Positions 24,491 through 33,607 of a stretch of 64,000 nt of DNA are shown here, piece by piece. The stretch's first letter is position 1; each line of letters opens with the position of its first letter. Below the pieces are notes generated by a model, which saw only the letters and a program-made list of their open reading frames with translations, was not told the origin of the DNA and did no database searches. The stretch is from Hymenobacter negativus (GTDB lineage: Bacteria > Bacteroidota > Bacteroidia > Cytophagales > Hymenobacteraceae), in contig NZ_JAGETZ010000004.1 in the NCBI RefSeq assembly GCF_017571495.1, forward strand, positions 496,001-560,000, in the 5' to 3' direction. Made by a program: the position numbers and the translations under genes.

Positions 24491-27052
24491 ATGCCCGATT
24501 TGACCCCATCAGCGCTACCAGCCGACCTGCCTGCTTCTCAGGAGCTGCTAGAAGTTGTGCTCAATATATCCCAAACGGGCATCATGGTGCTGCGCCCGGT
24601 ATATGACGCCAGTGGAACTACCATTGTCGACATGGCCGTGGTGTACCTCAACCCTGCTGCCCAGCAGATGCTGCAACTGCCCCAGCGCCCCGCGGAATCG
24701 TTCCTGACGCTCTATCCGACGGCGAAGACAGCGGGCGTGTTTGGGTTTTACCGCGATGCCTTTCTGTCAGGCAAGGTGGAGCGCCGCCAGAACAATTACC
24801 AGCAAGACGGCCTGGATAGCTACTATTTTCTGGTGGCTCAGCGCCAGGGCGAGGTGCTGGTAGTGAGCTTCGACGACGCCAATGACCAGTCCCGTACCGA
24901 CATAGTGGAAGAGCTGCGCGCCAGCCAGTCCCGCGAGCTGGCGGCCCGCGCCGAGGCCGAGACCGAGCGCAACCTGTTCCAGGCCGTGCTCACGCAGTCG
25001 CCGGTGGCCATCTGCCTGTTTCAGGGCGACGACTGTGTGGTGACCACCGCCAACGACTTGGTCTGCGAGCTGTGGGGCCATCCACCGGCCGAGGTGCTGG
25101 GCCGGCCGCTGCTGGACGGCGTACCCGAACTGCGCAACCAGGGCTTTGTTGAGCTCCTGCGGGAAGTAGCACGCACACAGGTCCCGTTTGTGGGTACTGA
25201 GGTACCGGCCAATTTGCTACGTAACGGCCGGCTGGAAACGACATACTACGACTTCGTCTACAAGCCTTTATACGGGCCTGACGGCGAAGTGCTGGGCGTC
25301 ATCGATATTGCGGTTGAGGTAACCGAGCAGGTGCGCGCCCGCCAGCAGGTGCAGGAACTGAACGAAGAGCTGGCCGCCATCAACGAGGAGCTGCGGGCCA
25401 GCAACGATGAGTTTCTGCAAACCAACACGGCATTGGCCGAATCGCAACAGACCCTTTCTACCCTTAATCAGGAGCTGGAAAGCCGTGTGGCCGAACGCAC
25501 CCAGGCGGTGTCCCGGCAGCAGCAACTGCTTCAGCAGATTTTGAGCCAGGTGCCGGCTTCCATTGCCACGCTGAGCGGGCCCGAGCACCGCTACTCATTT
25601 TTCAACGAGCCTTACCAACGGCTTTCGGGCAACCGCACCGCCCTCGGCCTCACGGTGGCCGAAGTGTTTCCGGAAGTGATAGCACAGGGGTTTATTGGCC
25701 TGCTTGACGAAGTATATGCCACTGGCAAACCGTTTGTAGGCCGGGAAATGCCCATTGCCTTATTGGACCCTACTACTGGCAAGCCCGAAACGATTTACGT
25801 AGATTTCACCTATCAGCCGCTGCTCGACGACCAGGGGAAGACGACGGGCATTCTGGCGTTTATCCTGGATTCGACCGATAAGGTGCGGGCCCGCGACGCC
25901 GTGGAGGCCAACGCCCAACGCCTGCGCTTGCTCACCGATGCCCTGCCCGTGCTCATCGGCTACCTCGACCAGGAGCGGCGCTACCAGTTTGTCAATCATG
26001 CCTACCGAAACTGGTTCAATTTCGACCCGGCCGCGCTACTGGGCCGCACGGTGCGCGACGTAGTGGGCGAGCAGGCCTACAACAACACCAAAAGCTATAT
26101 GGACCGCGCCCTGGGCGGCGAACGGCTGTCGTTTGAGGCCCGAATGCCCTACCGCGAAGACTTCGTGAAGCACATCAAAACCGACTACATCCCCGATGTG
26201 CAAAACGGCGAGGTGAAGGGATTCTACAGCCTCGTGACTGATATTACGGAGCAAACGCTGGCCCGCGAGCAGGTGCAGGAGCTGAACGAAGAACTGGCCG
26301 CCATCAACGAGGAAATGCAGGTGGCCAACGAGGAGCTGCGCGACGCCAATGCCCGCCTCAACTACACCAACGTGGACCTGGACACCTTTGTGTACACGGC
26401 CTCGCACGACCTCAAGGCACCAATTGCCAACATTGAAGGCCTGCTGCTGGCCCTGCGCGAGCAGCTGCCCGGCACCGTGCGCCAAGACCCGGAAGTGGCC
26501 AAGCTACTCGGCTTCATGCACGGCTCGGTAGAACGGTTTCAGCGGACACTGGTGCACCTCACCGACATCAGCAAGCTGCAACAGGCCCACGCCGAGCCCG
26601 CCGAGCTGGTGGACCTGGCCGCCCAGGTCGAGGCTGTATCCCTCGACCTGGCCCCCATGCTGACCGCCGCACAAGGCCAGCTCACGGTCGATATTGCCGC
26701 CTGCCCCACCGTGCGCTTCTCACCCAAAAACTTGCGCAGCATTCTCTATAACCTGCTTTCGAACGCTATCAAGTACCAGGTGCCGGGCCGGCCCCCGCAG
26801 GTGCTGCTCCGGGCTTTCTGCACCAATCAGCAGGTGCACCTGGAAGTGCAGGACAACGGTCTGGGCCTGACTGAGGAACAGCAGAGCAAACTGTTTGTGA
26901 TGTTTCGGCGGCTGCACACCCACGTGGAGGGCACGGGCGTAGGCCTCTACATGGTGAAGCGCATTGTAGAAAATGCCGGTGGCAATATCTGGGTCCGAAG
27001 TGAGCCCGGCGTGGGGTCCGTTTTTTCGGTGGTGCTGCCTGACTATGCGTAA
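24491..27052 (+). CDS. multi-PAS sensor histidine kinase
   Basis: 853 residues, no signal peptide or membrane helix, so probably cytoplasmic. About four PAS domains (residues roughly 15-130, 160-285, 340-460, 475-590). Several are joined by repeated coiled-coil linkers (QVQELNEELAAINEE occurs twice, near 290 and 595), typical of Bacteroidota kinases. HisKA: YTASHDLKAPIANIEG with phospho-accepting H639. HATPase: NLLSNAIKY (N box), VQDNGLGL (G1), GTGVGLYMVKRIV (G2). The response regulator follows after 33 bases, so the two form a two-component pair. The signal is unknown. Confidence 0.9.
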   Translation: MPDLTPSALPADLPASQELLEVVLNISQTGIMVLRPVYDASGTTIVDMAVVYLNPAAQQMLQLPQRPAESFLTLYPTAKTAGVFGFYRDAFLSGKVERRQNNYQQDGLDSYYFLVAQRQGEVLVVSFDDANDQSRTDIVEELRASQSRELAARAEAETERNLFQAVLTQSPVAICLFQGDDCVVTTANDLVCELWGHPPAEVLGRPLLDGVPELRNQGFVELLREVARTQVPFVGTEVPANLLRNGRLETTYYDFVYKPLYGPDGEVLGVIDIAVEVTEQVRARQQVQELNEELAAINEELRASNDEFLQTNTALAESQQTLSTLNQELESRVAERTQAVSRQQQLLQQILSQVPASIATLSGPEHRYSFFNEPYQRLSGNRTALGLTVAEVFPEVIAQGFIGLLDEVYATGKPFVGREMPIALLDPTTGKPETIYVDFTYQPLLDDQGKTTGILAFILDSTDKVRARDAVEANAQRLRLLTDALPVLIGYLDQERRYQFVNHAYRNWFNFDPAALLGRTVRDVVGEQAYNNTKSYMDRALGGERLSFEARMPYREDFVKHIKTDYIPDVQNGEVKGFYSLVTDITEQTLAREQVQELNEELAAINEEMQVANEELRDANARLNYTNVDLDTFVYTASHDLKAPIANIEGLLLALREQLPGTVRQDPEVAKLLGFMHGSVERFQRTLVHLTDISKLQQAHAEPAELVDLAAQVEAVSLDLAPMLTAAQGQLTVDIAACPTVRFSPKNLRSILYNLLSNAIKYQVPGRPPQVLLRAFCTNQQVHLEVQDNGLGLTEEQQSKLFVMFRRLHTHVEGTGVGLYMVKRIVENAGGNIWVRSEPGVGSVFSVVLPDYA

Positions 27053-27085
27053 ACCCCAACGTTTGCTTCTGCGTATGGCTGGGCT

Positions 27086-27559
27086 ATGCCCAAACTTACC
27101 AGCGTGCTGCTGGTCGATGACGACCCGACCAATAATTTTCTGAATGAGCGGCTTCTCAAGCGTCTTGACGTGGCCGCCCACATACTGGTAGCGGCCAATG
27201 GCCAGGAAGCCCTGACGCTGCTGCAACCAACTGCCAGTGCTTCCGCGCTGCCCGCCCTCATTCTGCTCGATATTCAGATGCCCATCATGAACGGCATCGA
27301 GTTCTTGGAAGCCTACCAGCAGCTGCCGCCAGCCCAGCGCCAGGGCACCACTGTAGTAGTGCTCACCACCTCAATGGATACCCGCGACCTAATGCGCCTC
27401 GATGCGCTACCGGCTGCCGGCCGCATCAACAAGCCCCTGACGCCGGAAAAAATACAGGCTGTGCTGGAACTGCACTTCCGGCAGCATGCGCGGGGCAACA
27501 GCACGGCACCGTCGGGTGAGCAGGCTAGCGCAGCCATTTCCAGTTCACCGACACATTGA
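27086..27559 (+). CDS. response regulator (receiver domain only)
   Basis: 157 residues, a single receiver domain: acidic pocket LVDDDPTNN, phospho-acceptor D62 in LLDIQMPIMNG, a TTS switch residue region and the conserved Lys in INKPLTPEK. There is no output domain; the last 30 residues are a low-complexity tail. It follows the kinase by 33 bases and probably receives its phosphate. The last 35 bases overlap the 3' end of the convergent TonB receptor gene. Confidence 0.88.
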   Translation: MPKLTSVLLVDDDPTNNFLNERLLKRLDVAAHILVAANGQEALTLLQPTASASALPALILLDIQMPIMNGIEFLEAYQQLPPAQRQGTTVVVLTTSMDTRDLMRLDALPAAGRINKPLTPEKIQAVLELHFRQHARGNSTAPSGEQASAAISSSPTH

Positions 27560-29759
27560 GGACGCGGCCCTCTACCGGGGCCCACAGCTCTGGGAAATAA
27601 GGATTGGCGCGGTCGCCCAGCGCCACTGCCTCGCGGCGCGTCTGGCGGTAGTCGAACAGGTTTTCGCCGTTCAGAATGAAGGTCCAGGGGCCGGCGGTGT
27701 AGCGCACCAGCGCGGCTACCACGGGGTAGCCCGGGCGGGTAGAACCCTCGTCGAGATACTGACGTCCGGTATAGCTGGCCTCAATGCCCACGGCCAGGTG
27801 CTCGCTCAACTCCTGTGTGGCCACGGTGGCAAGCTTGTGGCGGGCCGCCAGCGGCACGTTGGGGCTGATGGCATCATAGCGCCGCCGGGCGTAGGTGTAG
27901 AGGTAGCCCAGGTAGATTTCGGTTTCGTGGTGGCGCAGGCGGACGTAGCTTTCCAGGCCCTGGCTCACGGTGGGCGCGGCGGCGTTGTACCAGTTTATCG
28001 GCAGCTCAAAGGTGCCAACGGGCACGGGGTAATCGATTATCCGTGCCTGGTTGAGCACCAGCGGGTCTTGCAGACGGGTGTAGAAGAAACCTTGGTTTAG
28101 GTTCAGGCTGAGGCCGGAGGCAAAGCGGTGCTGGTAGTTGACGTCGCCGTTCAGTCCCTGGCTGCGCTCGGCGCTGAGGTTTTGCAGCGGCTGTACCAGC
28201 GGGATTTCGCGTTCATCCAGCTCGTTCACGTACGGCACCGGCACGCGGTAGCCGAAACCGCCGTTCAGGCGCAGCGTCACATCGGGGCTGGCTTTGAAGA
28301 GCACAGCGGCGCGGGGCAGCAGGAAGTTGCCATAGGTGTTGTGGTGGTCGAGGCGCAGGCCGCCCTGCACGCTTAGAGTGGGCGTCAGCTGCCAGTCGTC
28401 CTGCACGAAGCCGCCCACGGTGGCATAGCGGTAGTCGTTGAGTAGGGGCGTCCGGCTTTCGGCGAGCAGCGGCTCAAAGTCTTCGCCCAGCACGTTGAGG
28501 CCCCCCACCAGTGTGTGGTGGCCGTAGCGGTGCAGGTAGCTCACTTCCGAATAATAGCTTAGCTGCCGAGCTGCGTAGCCCACGGTATTGGTGCTCACCG
28601 CCCGCCGAAACCAGCTGGCCGTGGCCTTCACCGTGAGGCTGCCGCCGGCCACGCTGTCCTGGGTATAAGTGAGGTCGGTGGAGTGACGCTCCGTTTTGTT
28701 CGTGACAAAGAACTTCGGCACCAGGGTGCTTGCGCCGCCCTGCACCACGGCCGCGTCGCCGCCCTGCCGGTCTTCCACGGTGCCGGTGTAGCCCAGAGCC
28801 AGCTGGCCATTTTTGGGGTAATAAAACAGGCGCGGGTGCACCGTAAAGTTGCGCAGCCGCGGCACGTCCACGAAGCCGTCGCCGTCCACATCCACGCTTT
28901 GCTGCCGGGTGCCGCCCGCAAACAGCGTGTAGCCCACGCGCTGGTTGCGCCCGCTGGCAAAGCCGTTGAGGTTGCTTTCCTTTAGTGTGGACTGGTTGGC
29001 CGTGAAGGTGAGCTGCGGGCTGCCGAGCACCGGCGTTTTGCTCACCAGGTTTACCAGGCCCGCAATGGCCCCACCGCCATACAGCGTGGAGCTGGAGCCC
29101 TTTATCAGCTCAATCTGGCGCAAGTCGAGCGGCGGAATCTGCAGGATGCCGAACGAGCCCGAGTAGCCGCCCAGCAGCGGCAGGCCGTCGCGCAGTATCT
29201 GGGAGTAGCGCCCCGGCAGGCCCTGAATGCGCAGGTCGGCGTTGCCAGTGGTGGGCGAGGTAGGTTGAATTTGGGTGCCGGCAATATCGCCGAGCAAGGA
29301 GGCAATATTGCCGGGCTTGATGCCGTTTTCTTCGGTCAGCTCCTCCTCCCCCAGTACCTCCACGCGGGTGGGCAGGTCTTCGAGGCGCGAGTTGGTACGT
29401 GTGGCCGTCACCAGCACCTCTTCCTCGATGGCCTGGGTGGCAGGAGCCAACTGAAGCGTGAGCGCCGTTCCGGCAGCGGGCGTGGCCACCAGTTGCGGCC
29501 GGTAGCCCAGGGCCTCCACGCGCAGGCGAGTGCCGGGGGCCGGGGCTGGCGTGAGCACGGCCTCACCTTTCACATCGGTAGCAGCGCCCACGCCCGTGCC
29601 CGGCACACTCACACTGCCCCCAATCACGGGGCTCTGGGTGAGCGAGTCGCGCAGCACAACGCGGAGCGACTGCGCCCGGCTGCCCAACGTCATCAGTAAG
29701 CAACACACGCTCAGCAACAAGCTGACACGCCACATCGAGAACCCAAAACGAAGACTCAT
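27525..29759 (-). CDS. TonB-dependent outer-membrane receptor
   Basis: 744 residues with a signal peptide (LSVCCLLMTLGSRAQ). A CarboxypepD-regulatory-like domain (residues about 30-110) is followed by the plug (VLVTATRTNSRLEDLPTRVEVL ... LRIQGLPGRYSQILRDGLPL) and a beta-barrel to the C-terminus, ending with aromatic-rich strands. Related to siderophore/vitamin receptors such as FecA/BtuB types; the ligand is not evident. ExbB/ExbD/TonB genes are not nearby. It stands alone on this strand; its 3' end overlaps the response-regulator gene by 35 bases. Confidence 0.9.
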   Translation of the reverse strand: MSLRFGFSMWRVSLLLSVCCLLMTLGSRAQSLRVVLRDSLTQSPVIGGSVSVPGTGVGAATDVKGEAVLTPAPAPGTRLRVEALGYRPQLVATPAAGTALTLQLAPATQAIEEEVLVTATRTNSRLEDLPTRVEVLGEEELTEENGIKPGNIASLLGDIAGTQIQPTSPTTGNADLRIQGLPGRYSQILRDGLPLLGGYSGSFGILQIPPLDLRQIELIKGSSSTLYGGGAIAGLVNLVSKTPVLGSPQLTFTANQSTLKESNLNGFASGRNQRVGYTLFAGGTRQQSVDVDGDGFVDVPRLRNFTVHPRLFYYPKNGQLALGYTGTVEDRQGGDAAVVQGGASTLVPKFFVTNKTERHSTDLTYTQDSVAGGSLTVKATASWFRRAVSTNTVGYAARQLSYYSEVSYLHRYGHHTLVGGLNVLGEDFEPLLAESRTPLLNDYRYATVGGFVQDDWQLTPTLSVQGGLRLDHHNTYGNFLLPRAAVLFKASPDVTLRLNGGFGYRVPVPYVNELDEREIPLVQPLQNLSAERSQGLNGDVNYQHRFASGLSLNLNQGFFYTRLQDPLVLNQARIIDYPVPVGTFELPINWYNAAAPTVSQGLESYVRLRHHETEIYLGYLYTYARRRYDAISPNVPLAARHKLATVATQELSEHLAVGIEASYTGRQYLDEGSTRPGYPVVAALVRYTAGPWTFILNGENLFDYRQTRREAVALGDRANPYFPELWAPVEGRVLNVSVNWKWLR

Positions 29760-29971
29760 CAGCCGTTTATTCTGTGAAAGCCCGCGCTGTATTTAATCAG
29801 CATGGCCCAGCGAATGTATGCCGACACCTCTGTGTTAAATCTGTAGCCACAGCGGCTGCAGTTTCCGAAGGGTCAGGCCCCGAGCTGGCCTAGCCAACAC
29901 GAGTCACAGACTCACCATTACCAGCGGCTCACAGTTACGGGCTATGCGCTTACGGCCAGCGCAACCCCCAC

Positions 29972-31216
29972 CTACGGGTTGGTAATCTGCCCGATGAACA
30001 AGATGGCGCCCGACGACTTCTCCCGGATAAGGAACAGGAACGGCCGGTTTACCTGCACCACCGGCGGCAGGGAGGTAGTGACAATGCCTACCGACGTGAC
30101 GGCAGCTGCTTCGGTGCCTTCCTCGTTCACTTCCAAAAAGGTCTTGTGCTTCACCGAGCTAATGGCCAGCCCTGAGCTCCCCCCGGCCAGCATCCGGCTA
30201 AAATTGGCATTAATAAACGACGAGCCCATGCCCAGTTGCGTGAGTGACTGCCGCAGCTCTTCCTTGTATTCGAGGCGGAACTTGGGCAGGTGCAGTTCCA
30301 TGCCGGTGGTATCGGCGGCAGCCAGCCAGGTTTCGAGCTGCGGGCGGGTGAGGCGGGCGGCCACGCTGGCCAGGGTGCTTTGGCCCTGGGGCACCACGAA
30401 GGTCATGCTGAACTGCTGGTTGCCGTAGGGCAGGTCGATAACCTGCTGCTGGGCATCTTGGTAGCGGCGGTAGCGGCCGGTGGTCAGGCTCATAAAATCC
30501 TTGTTTACCGGGGCTCCGGTTTCGGGATAAAACAGGCTGGGCCGGGTGTTGCGCGGGTCGAAGCGGTAGGTCCAGGTGCCTTTGAAGTAGAGGGCGTTTA
30601 TCAGGTACATCACGTCATCGGCAGTAGTCATGTCCAGGATGGTTGGAATCTTGCCCCGCGTCTGAGTATTCACCCAGCTGTTTATCAGGTTGGTAGTGGC
30701 GGGCGCGCCAAAGCTCACCGGCTGCACTGTGGCTCCGAAATACTGCTGGTTGGTCTGCACAAAGGGCGTCTGGAGCTGAAACTGCTGCCCGTACCAGATG
30801 GAGTTGCCCGTGGTAAAGGTCACCTGCGGGTCGAGGCCCTGAAACAGTGAAAACAGGCTCTGAAACGACTCGTTAATTTCGGTATCCGTCTGCGGCTGGA
30901 ATCCCAGCGTCTGTTTCATATCCGCTTTGGTGGTGCCATCGGCCCCATTATAGACCATGGTGAGGGCCGCCGAAATGCTGAGCGGCGAGATGCAGATGTT
31001 GGTGGCGGGGGCGTTGCCCCGCAACGCCCCAAAAGCCCGAAACGCAAAGTCGTTGGCGCTGGTCAGGGTGTTACGCTCGGCCCCGGTGAGGGGGCGCGGT
31101 AGCGTGCCTTTCTGCATATCCTCTACGGCCACTTCCTGCTTCTGGCAGGCAGTAGTGAAGCACAGAGCGCCCGCCAGCAGGGCCAGCGCAGTTGTTTTGA
31201 GTACAGGGGTCAGCAT
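29972..31216 (-). CDS. serpin, probable outer-membrane or periplasmic lipoprotein
   Basis: 414 residues from ATG 31216; the longer frame to 31306 adds a non-coding-like extension. The signal peptide ends at Cys24, a probable lipid anchor. Full-length serpin fold: NICISPLSISAALTMVYNGA, NALYFKGTW (conserved), and the reactive-centre hinge NEEGTEAAA followed by a C-terminal NRPFLFLIREKSSGAILFIG. Aligned to alpha-1-antitrypsin without gaps, P1 is Thr381 and P1' Ser. Serpins trap serine or cysteine proteases irreversibly; this one could protect the cell envelope. Monocistronic. Confidence 0.88.
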   Translation of the reverse strand: MLTPVLKTTALALLAGALCFTTACQKQEVAVEDMQKGTLPRPLTGAERNTLTSANDFAFRAFGALRGNAPATNICISPLSISAALTMVYNGADGTTKADMKQTLGFQPQTDTEINESFQSLFSLFQGLDPQVTFTTGNSIWYGQQFQLQTPFVQTNQQYFGATVQPVSFGAPATTNLINSWVNTQTRGKIPTILDMTTADDVMYLINALYFKGTWTYRFDPRNTRPSLFYPETGAPVNKDFMSLTTGRYRRYQDAQQQVIDLPYGNQQFSMTFVVPQGQSTLASVAARLTRPQLETWLAAADTTGMELHLPKFRLEYKEELRQSLTQLGMGSSFINANFSRMLAGGSSGLAISSVKHKTFLEVNEEGTEAAAVTSVGIVTTSLPPVVQVNRPFLFLIREKSSGAILFIGQITNP

Positions 31217-31792
31217 CGGGAAAGGGGCTAAAAGGTGAAAGAATGGCTGCCCGTTACGGCCGCCGATGTTGCCCTGACCGGTGGTGGCGTGCATAGGTTG
31301 CAGCAACCTTTCTGGCTATGCCTGCTGCCGTTGTCTCTCCCGATTTTGTGGCCACCTCTTACCCAGTAGCAGCCGCGGCAGGTATACCGGCTTTATTGCA
31401 CGATGTCAATGACGAGTATACCTTCTACCAGGAGATAGTGATTTAGCTGTGGAAAGCCTGACCCGGATTTGAGGGGGCGGACCAAACGCAGCACCTGGTG
31501 CTATTGCATTGCCCTGAACGTCGCCATTTTGGCCTGCCGCCAGCAGAGTCGTCGCCCGGCAGCTTAGGCAACTTACTCTCACCGCAGTAGTCAGCGCTGG
31601 GGTTACGCCCTGGTTCTGCTGCTACCACATCCAGCATTTCTATAGCCAGCACCTCGACCGGCTAGAGCATGCAAGAGCTAAAGGCAGATGATGCGACGGC
31701 ATAAGAATACTGTCATCCTCATCGCGAAAGACGCAATAGCTGTGATTCGGGTAACTAACGAATCCGTAAAGGCATTTTAATTACCAAGCCGC
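31217..31792. other. intergenic region, no recognised gene
   Basis: About 580 bases between the serpin start and the end of the GlxA-type regulator, both on the minus strand. On the + strand an ATG at 31318 opens a 42-codon frame (MPAAVVSPDFVATSYPVAA start), and a second short frame ending at about 31690 resembles nothing I know. Possibly decayed coding sequence; I see no repeat or RNA here. Confidence 0.45.
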
Positions 31793-32785
31793 TTACGCTG
31801 CCAGCGCTGCCGTGCCTTTGCGGCTGTATTTGTCCCGATATGCCAGTGGCGACACGCCCGTAATACGCTTAAACAACGTCCGGAAGGCTTTGGTATCGGA
31901 ATAGCCCACTGAGTACATCACCTCGTTCACGTTCTCGCGCGATGACTCCAGGCTCATTTTGGCCGCCTCAATCTTCACGCGCTGGATGTATTCGGCCACG
32001 GTGTTGGTGGTGGCTTTTTTGAAGCGACGCTCAAAATTGCGGCGGCTCAGGCAGGCCAGGGCCGCCAGTTCGTCGATGGAAATTTTATCGGCAAAGTGCT
32101 GCTCAATGAATTCCTGGGTCTTTTTTACGGGTTCGTCGTCGTGCCCTTTCTGGCCTTGGAAAATAACGAATGGCGACTGACTACGCCGCCCAATGTCAAT
32201 CTGAAACACCTTGGCGCAGCACACGGCCATCTCGCGGCTCACGTATTTCTCCACCAGGTACAGCACCAGATTGAGGTAGGAATAAGCCCCACCACTGCTG
32301 TAGAGGCCCTGCTCGTCAGTAATCACCTGCTCGGCCACGAGGTGCACGGCCGGGTACATAGTGGCGAACTGCGGCGCGCCCAGCCAGTGCGTAGCGCACT
32401 GCCGGCCATCCATCAGGCCGGTGGCGGCCAGCAGAAACGCGCCCAGGCACAGGCTGGCTACTTCGGCCCCGGCCTCGTGCTGCCGACGTATCCAGGCAAT
32501 GAGGTCTTCGTTGAGCGCCACGGCCTCCACCAGGTCGCCGTGCGGCGCGGGAATAATAACGAGGTCGGTGCGAAAGTCTTCGTCGATGGTGCGGGCAGCG
32601 TGCAGCGTGAAGATGCCCCGGTTAAAGGTCTTATGCCGGGTGAGGCCGACCAGCTCAACTTGAAAGGCCGGTGGCTGGCCCATGCCCGCCAGCAAGTCAT
32701 TCACCTGGCTGAACACCTTGTGCGGCCCTTCAATACTACCGACCACCGCATCGCCAGCCGGCACTAGAATCGAGATATGCTTCAT
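31793..32785 (-). CDS. GlxA/FtrA-type AraC regulator with a GATase1-like domain
   Basis: 330 residues. The N-terminal DJ-1/PfpI-like domain (residues about 1-190) includes LCLGAFLLAATGLMDGR with the family cysteine position. The C-terminal AraC double HTH (residues about 220-320) has SRRNFERRFKKATTNT, then the second helix pair ending FRTLFKRITGVSPLAYR. Such regulators respond to small metabolites, yet ligands are rarely known. It is divergent from the DoxX/VOC/DHFR-like/DUF1801 run, which is a plausible target. A TACATTTG box ends only four bases before the ATG, so the transcript may be leaderless. Confidence 0.9.
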   Translation of the reverse strand: MKHISILVPAGDAVVGSIEGPHKVFSQVNDLLAGMGQPPAFQVELVGLTRHKTFNRGIFTLHAARTIDEDFRTDLVIIPAPHGDLVEAVALNEDLIAWIRRQHEAGAEVASLCLGAFLLAATGLMDGRQCATHWLGAPQFATMYPAVHLVAEQVITDEQGLYSSGGAYSYLNLVLYLVEKYVSREMAVCCAKVFQIDIGRRSQSPFVIFQGQKGHDDEPVKKTQEFIEQHFADKISIDELAALACLSRRNFERRFKKATTNTVAEYIQRVKIEAAKMSLESSRENVNEVMYSVGYSDTKAFRTLFKRITGVSPLAYRDKYSRKGTAALAA

Positions 32786-32789
32786 GGCT

Positions 32790-32797
32790 CAAATGTA
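32790..32797 (-). promoter_or_regulatory. -7 box (TACATTTG) of the GlxA-type regulator
   Basis: TAnnTTTG match with only four bases between its end and ATG 32785, which places the transcription start at or next to the ATG (leaderless mRNA) if it is used. Confidence 0.45.
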
Positions 32798-32846
32798 GGC
32801 AGAACCCTGCCGCATTCAGCCCCCTACTTCGGCACAATTGCCCCTG

Positions 32847-32875
32847 TTTGCCGATATATTTTGCTAATACCTTTG
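32847..32875 (+). promoter_or_regulatory. candidate promoter (TTTG-N17-TACCTTTG) for the DoxX run
   Basis: TTTG at 32847-32850 and TACCTTTG at 32868-32875 in an AT-rich stretch. It lies 169 bases before ATG 33045, leaving a long leader, and overlaps the divergent region with the GlxA-type regulator. Confidence 0.45.
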
Positions 32876-33044
32876 CTAAACCAGTTAGGCAATCAGATTT
32901 TTAGCAATTGATTTACCTCCTGGCCGTCATGCCGCGCACTTCGAAGCACCTTCACTGCTGTGTTGAGCCGCCAAAAATCCGTTGCGCAGCAGGACGTCTC
33001 TGCAAACATAACATTCTAGCAACCAAATCAAACCCCTTTCCACT

Positions 33045-33467
33045 ATGAAACCTCGTACTACTGCCCGCCTGTATTGGACGCTCACCATCCTCTTTTGTCT
33101 GATAATGATTGCCGACGGCGTAGCCGGCCTCCTGATGGAGAAGAACGGCCAGGAAGGTATGCGCCAGCTCGGCTACCCAATGTATGTGATGACCATTACG
33201 GGCGCAGCCAAAATCCTTGGGGCGCTGGCCCTGCTCCAGAACAAGTACCGCACCCTGAAAGAATGGGCTTTCGCGGGCTTCGTCATCGATTTCGCCGGGG
33301 CCGCGGCTTCGGTTCTGTTCGCGGGACTGGGCATGTTTGGTACCATCCCGGCCCTGGTAATGCTGCTGATAGTTTTCGGCATCTACTTTCTCTGGAAGCA
33401 GTACCTCGCCCAGCCCGCCGCTGACGCCAGCGAACCCACAGCAGCTTATGCAGCCCCGGTGGTATAG
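33045..33467 (+). CDS. DoxX-like membrane protein
   Basis: 140 residues with four hydrophobic segments (residues about 10-30, 47-65, 75-92, 97-118), as in the DoxX/DoxX-like family. MTITGAAKILGALALL in the second helix is typical. The Pro/Ala-rich cytoplasmic tail is short. Family members are membrane subunits of oxidoreductases or of unknown role. First gene of a run on the + strand divergent from the GlxA-type regulator. Function inferred only from family. Confidence 0.82.
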   Translation: MKPRTTARLYWTLTILFCLIMIADGVAGLLMEKNGQEGMRQLGYPMYVMTITGAAKILGALALLQNKYRTLKEWAFAGFVIDFAGAAASVLFAGLGMFGTIPALVMLLIVFGIYFLWKQYLAQPAADASEPTAAYAAPVV

Positions 33468-33524
33468 CACGCCTAGCCTCCCAAGCCCCACGGCGCGAAT
33501 AAAGCAGGCGCTCCAAGCATCGTC

Positions 33525-33570
33525 CCCAAGAACCAGTGCCTCCCTCTCTGGAGAGAGGGCGAGGTTCCTC
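33525..33570. repeat. imperfect hairpin similar to family A
   Basis: GAACC ... GGTTC outer arms around CCCTCTC / GAGAGGG with loop TGGA, in the 140-base gap between the DoxX and VOC genes. The CT-rich stem resembles family A repeats but is much diverged. Confidence 0.5.
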
Positions 33571-33607
33571 ATTGAACATCATCTAAAATCCACTTTTCCC
33601 CAAACTC

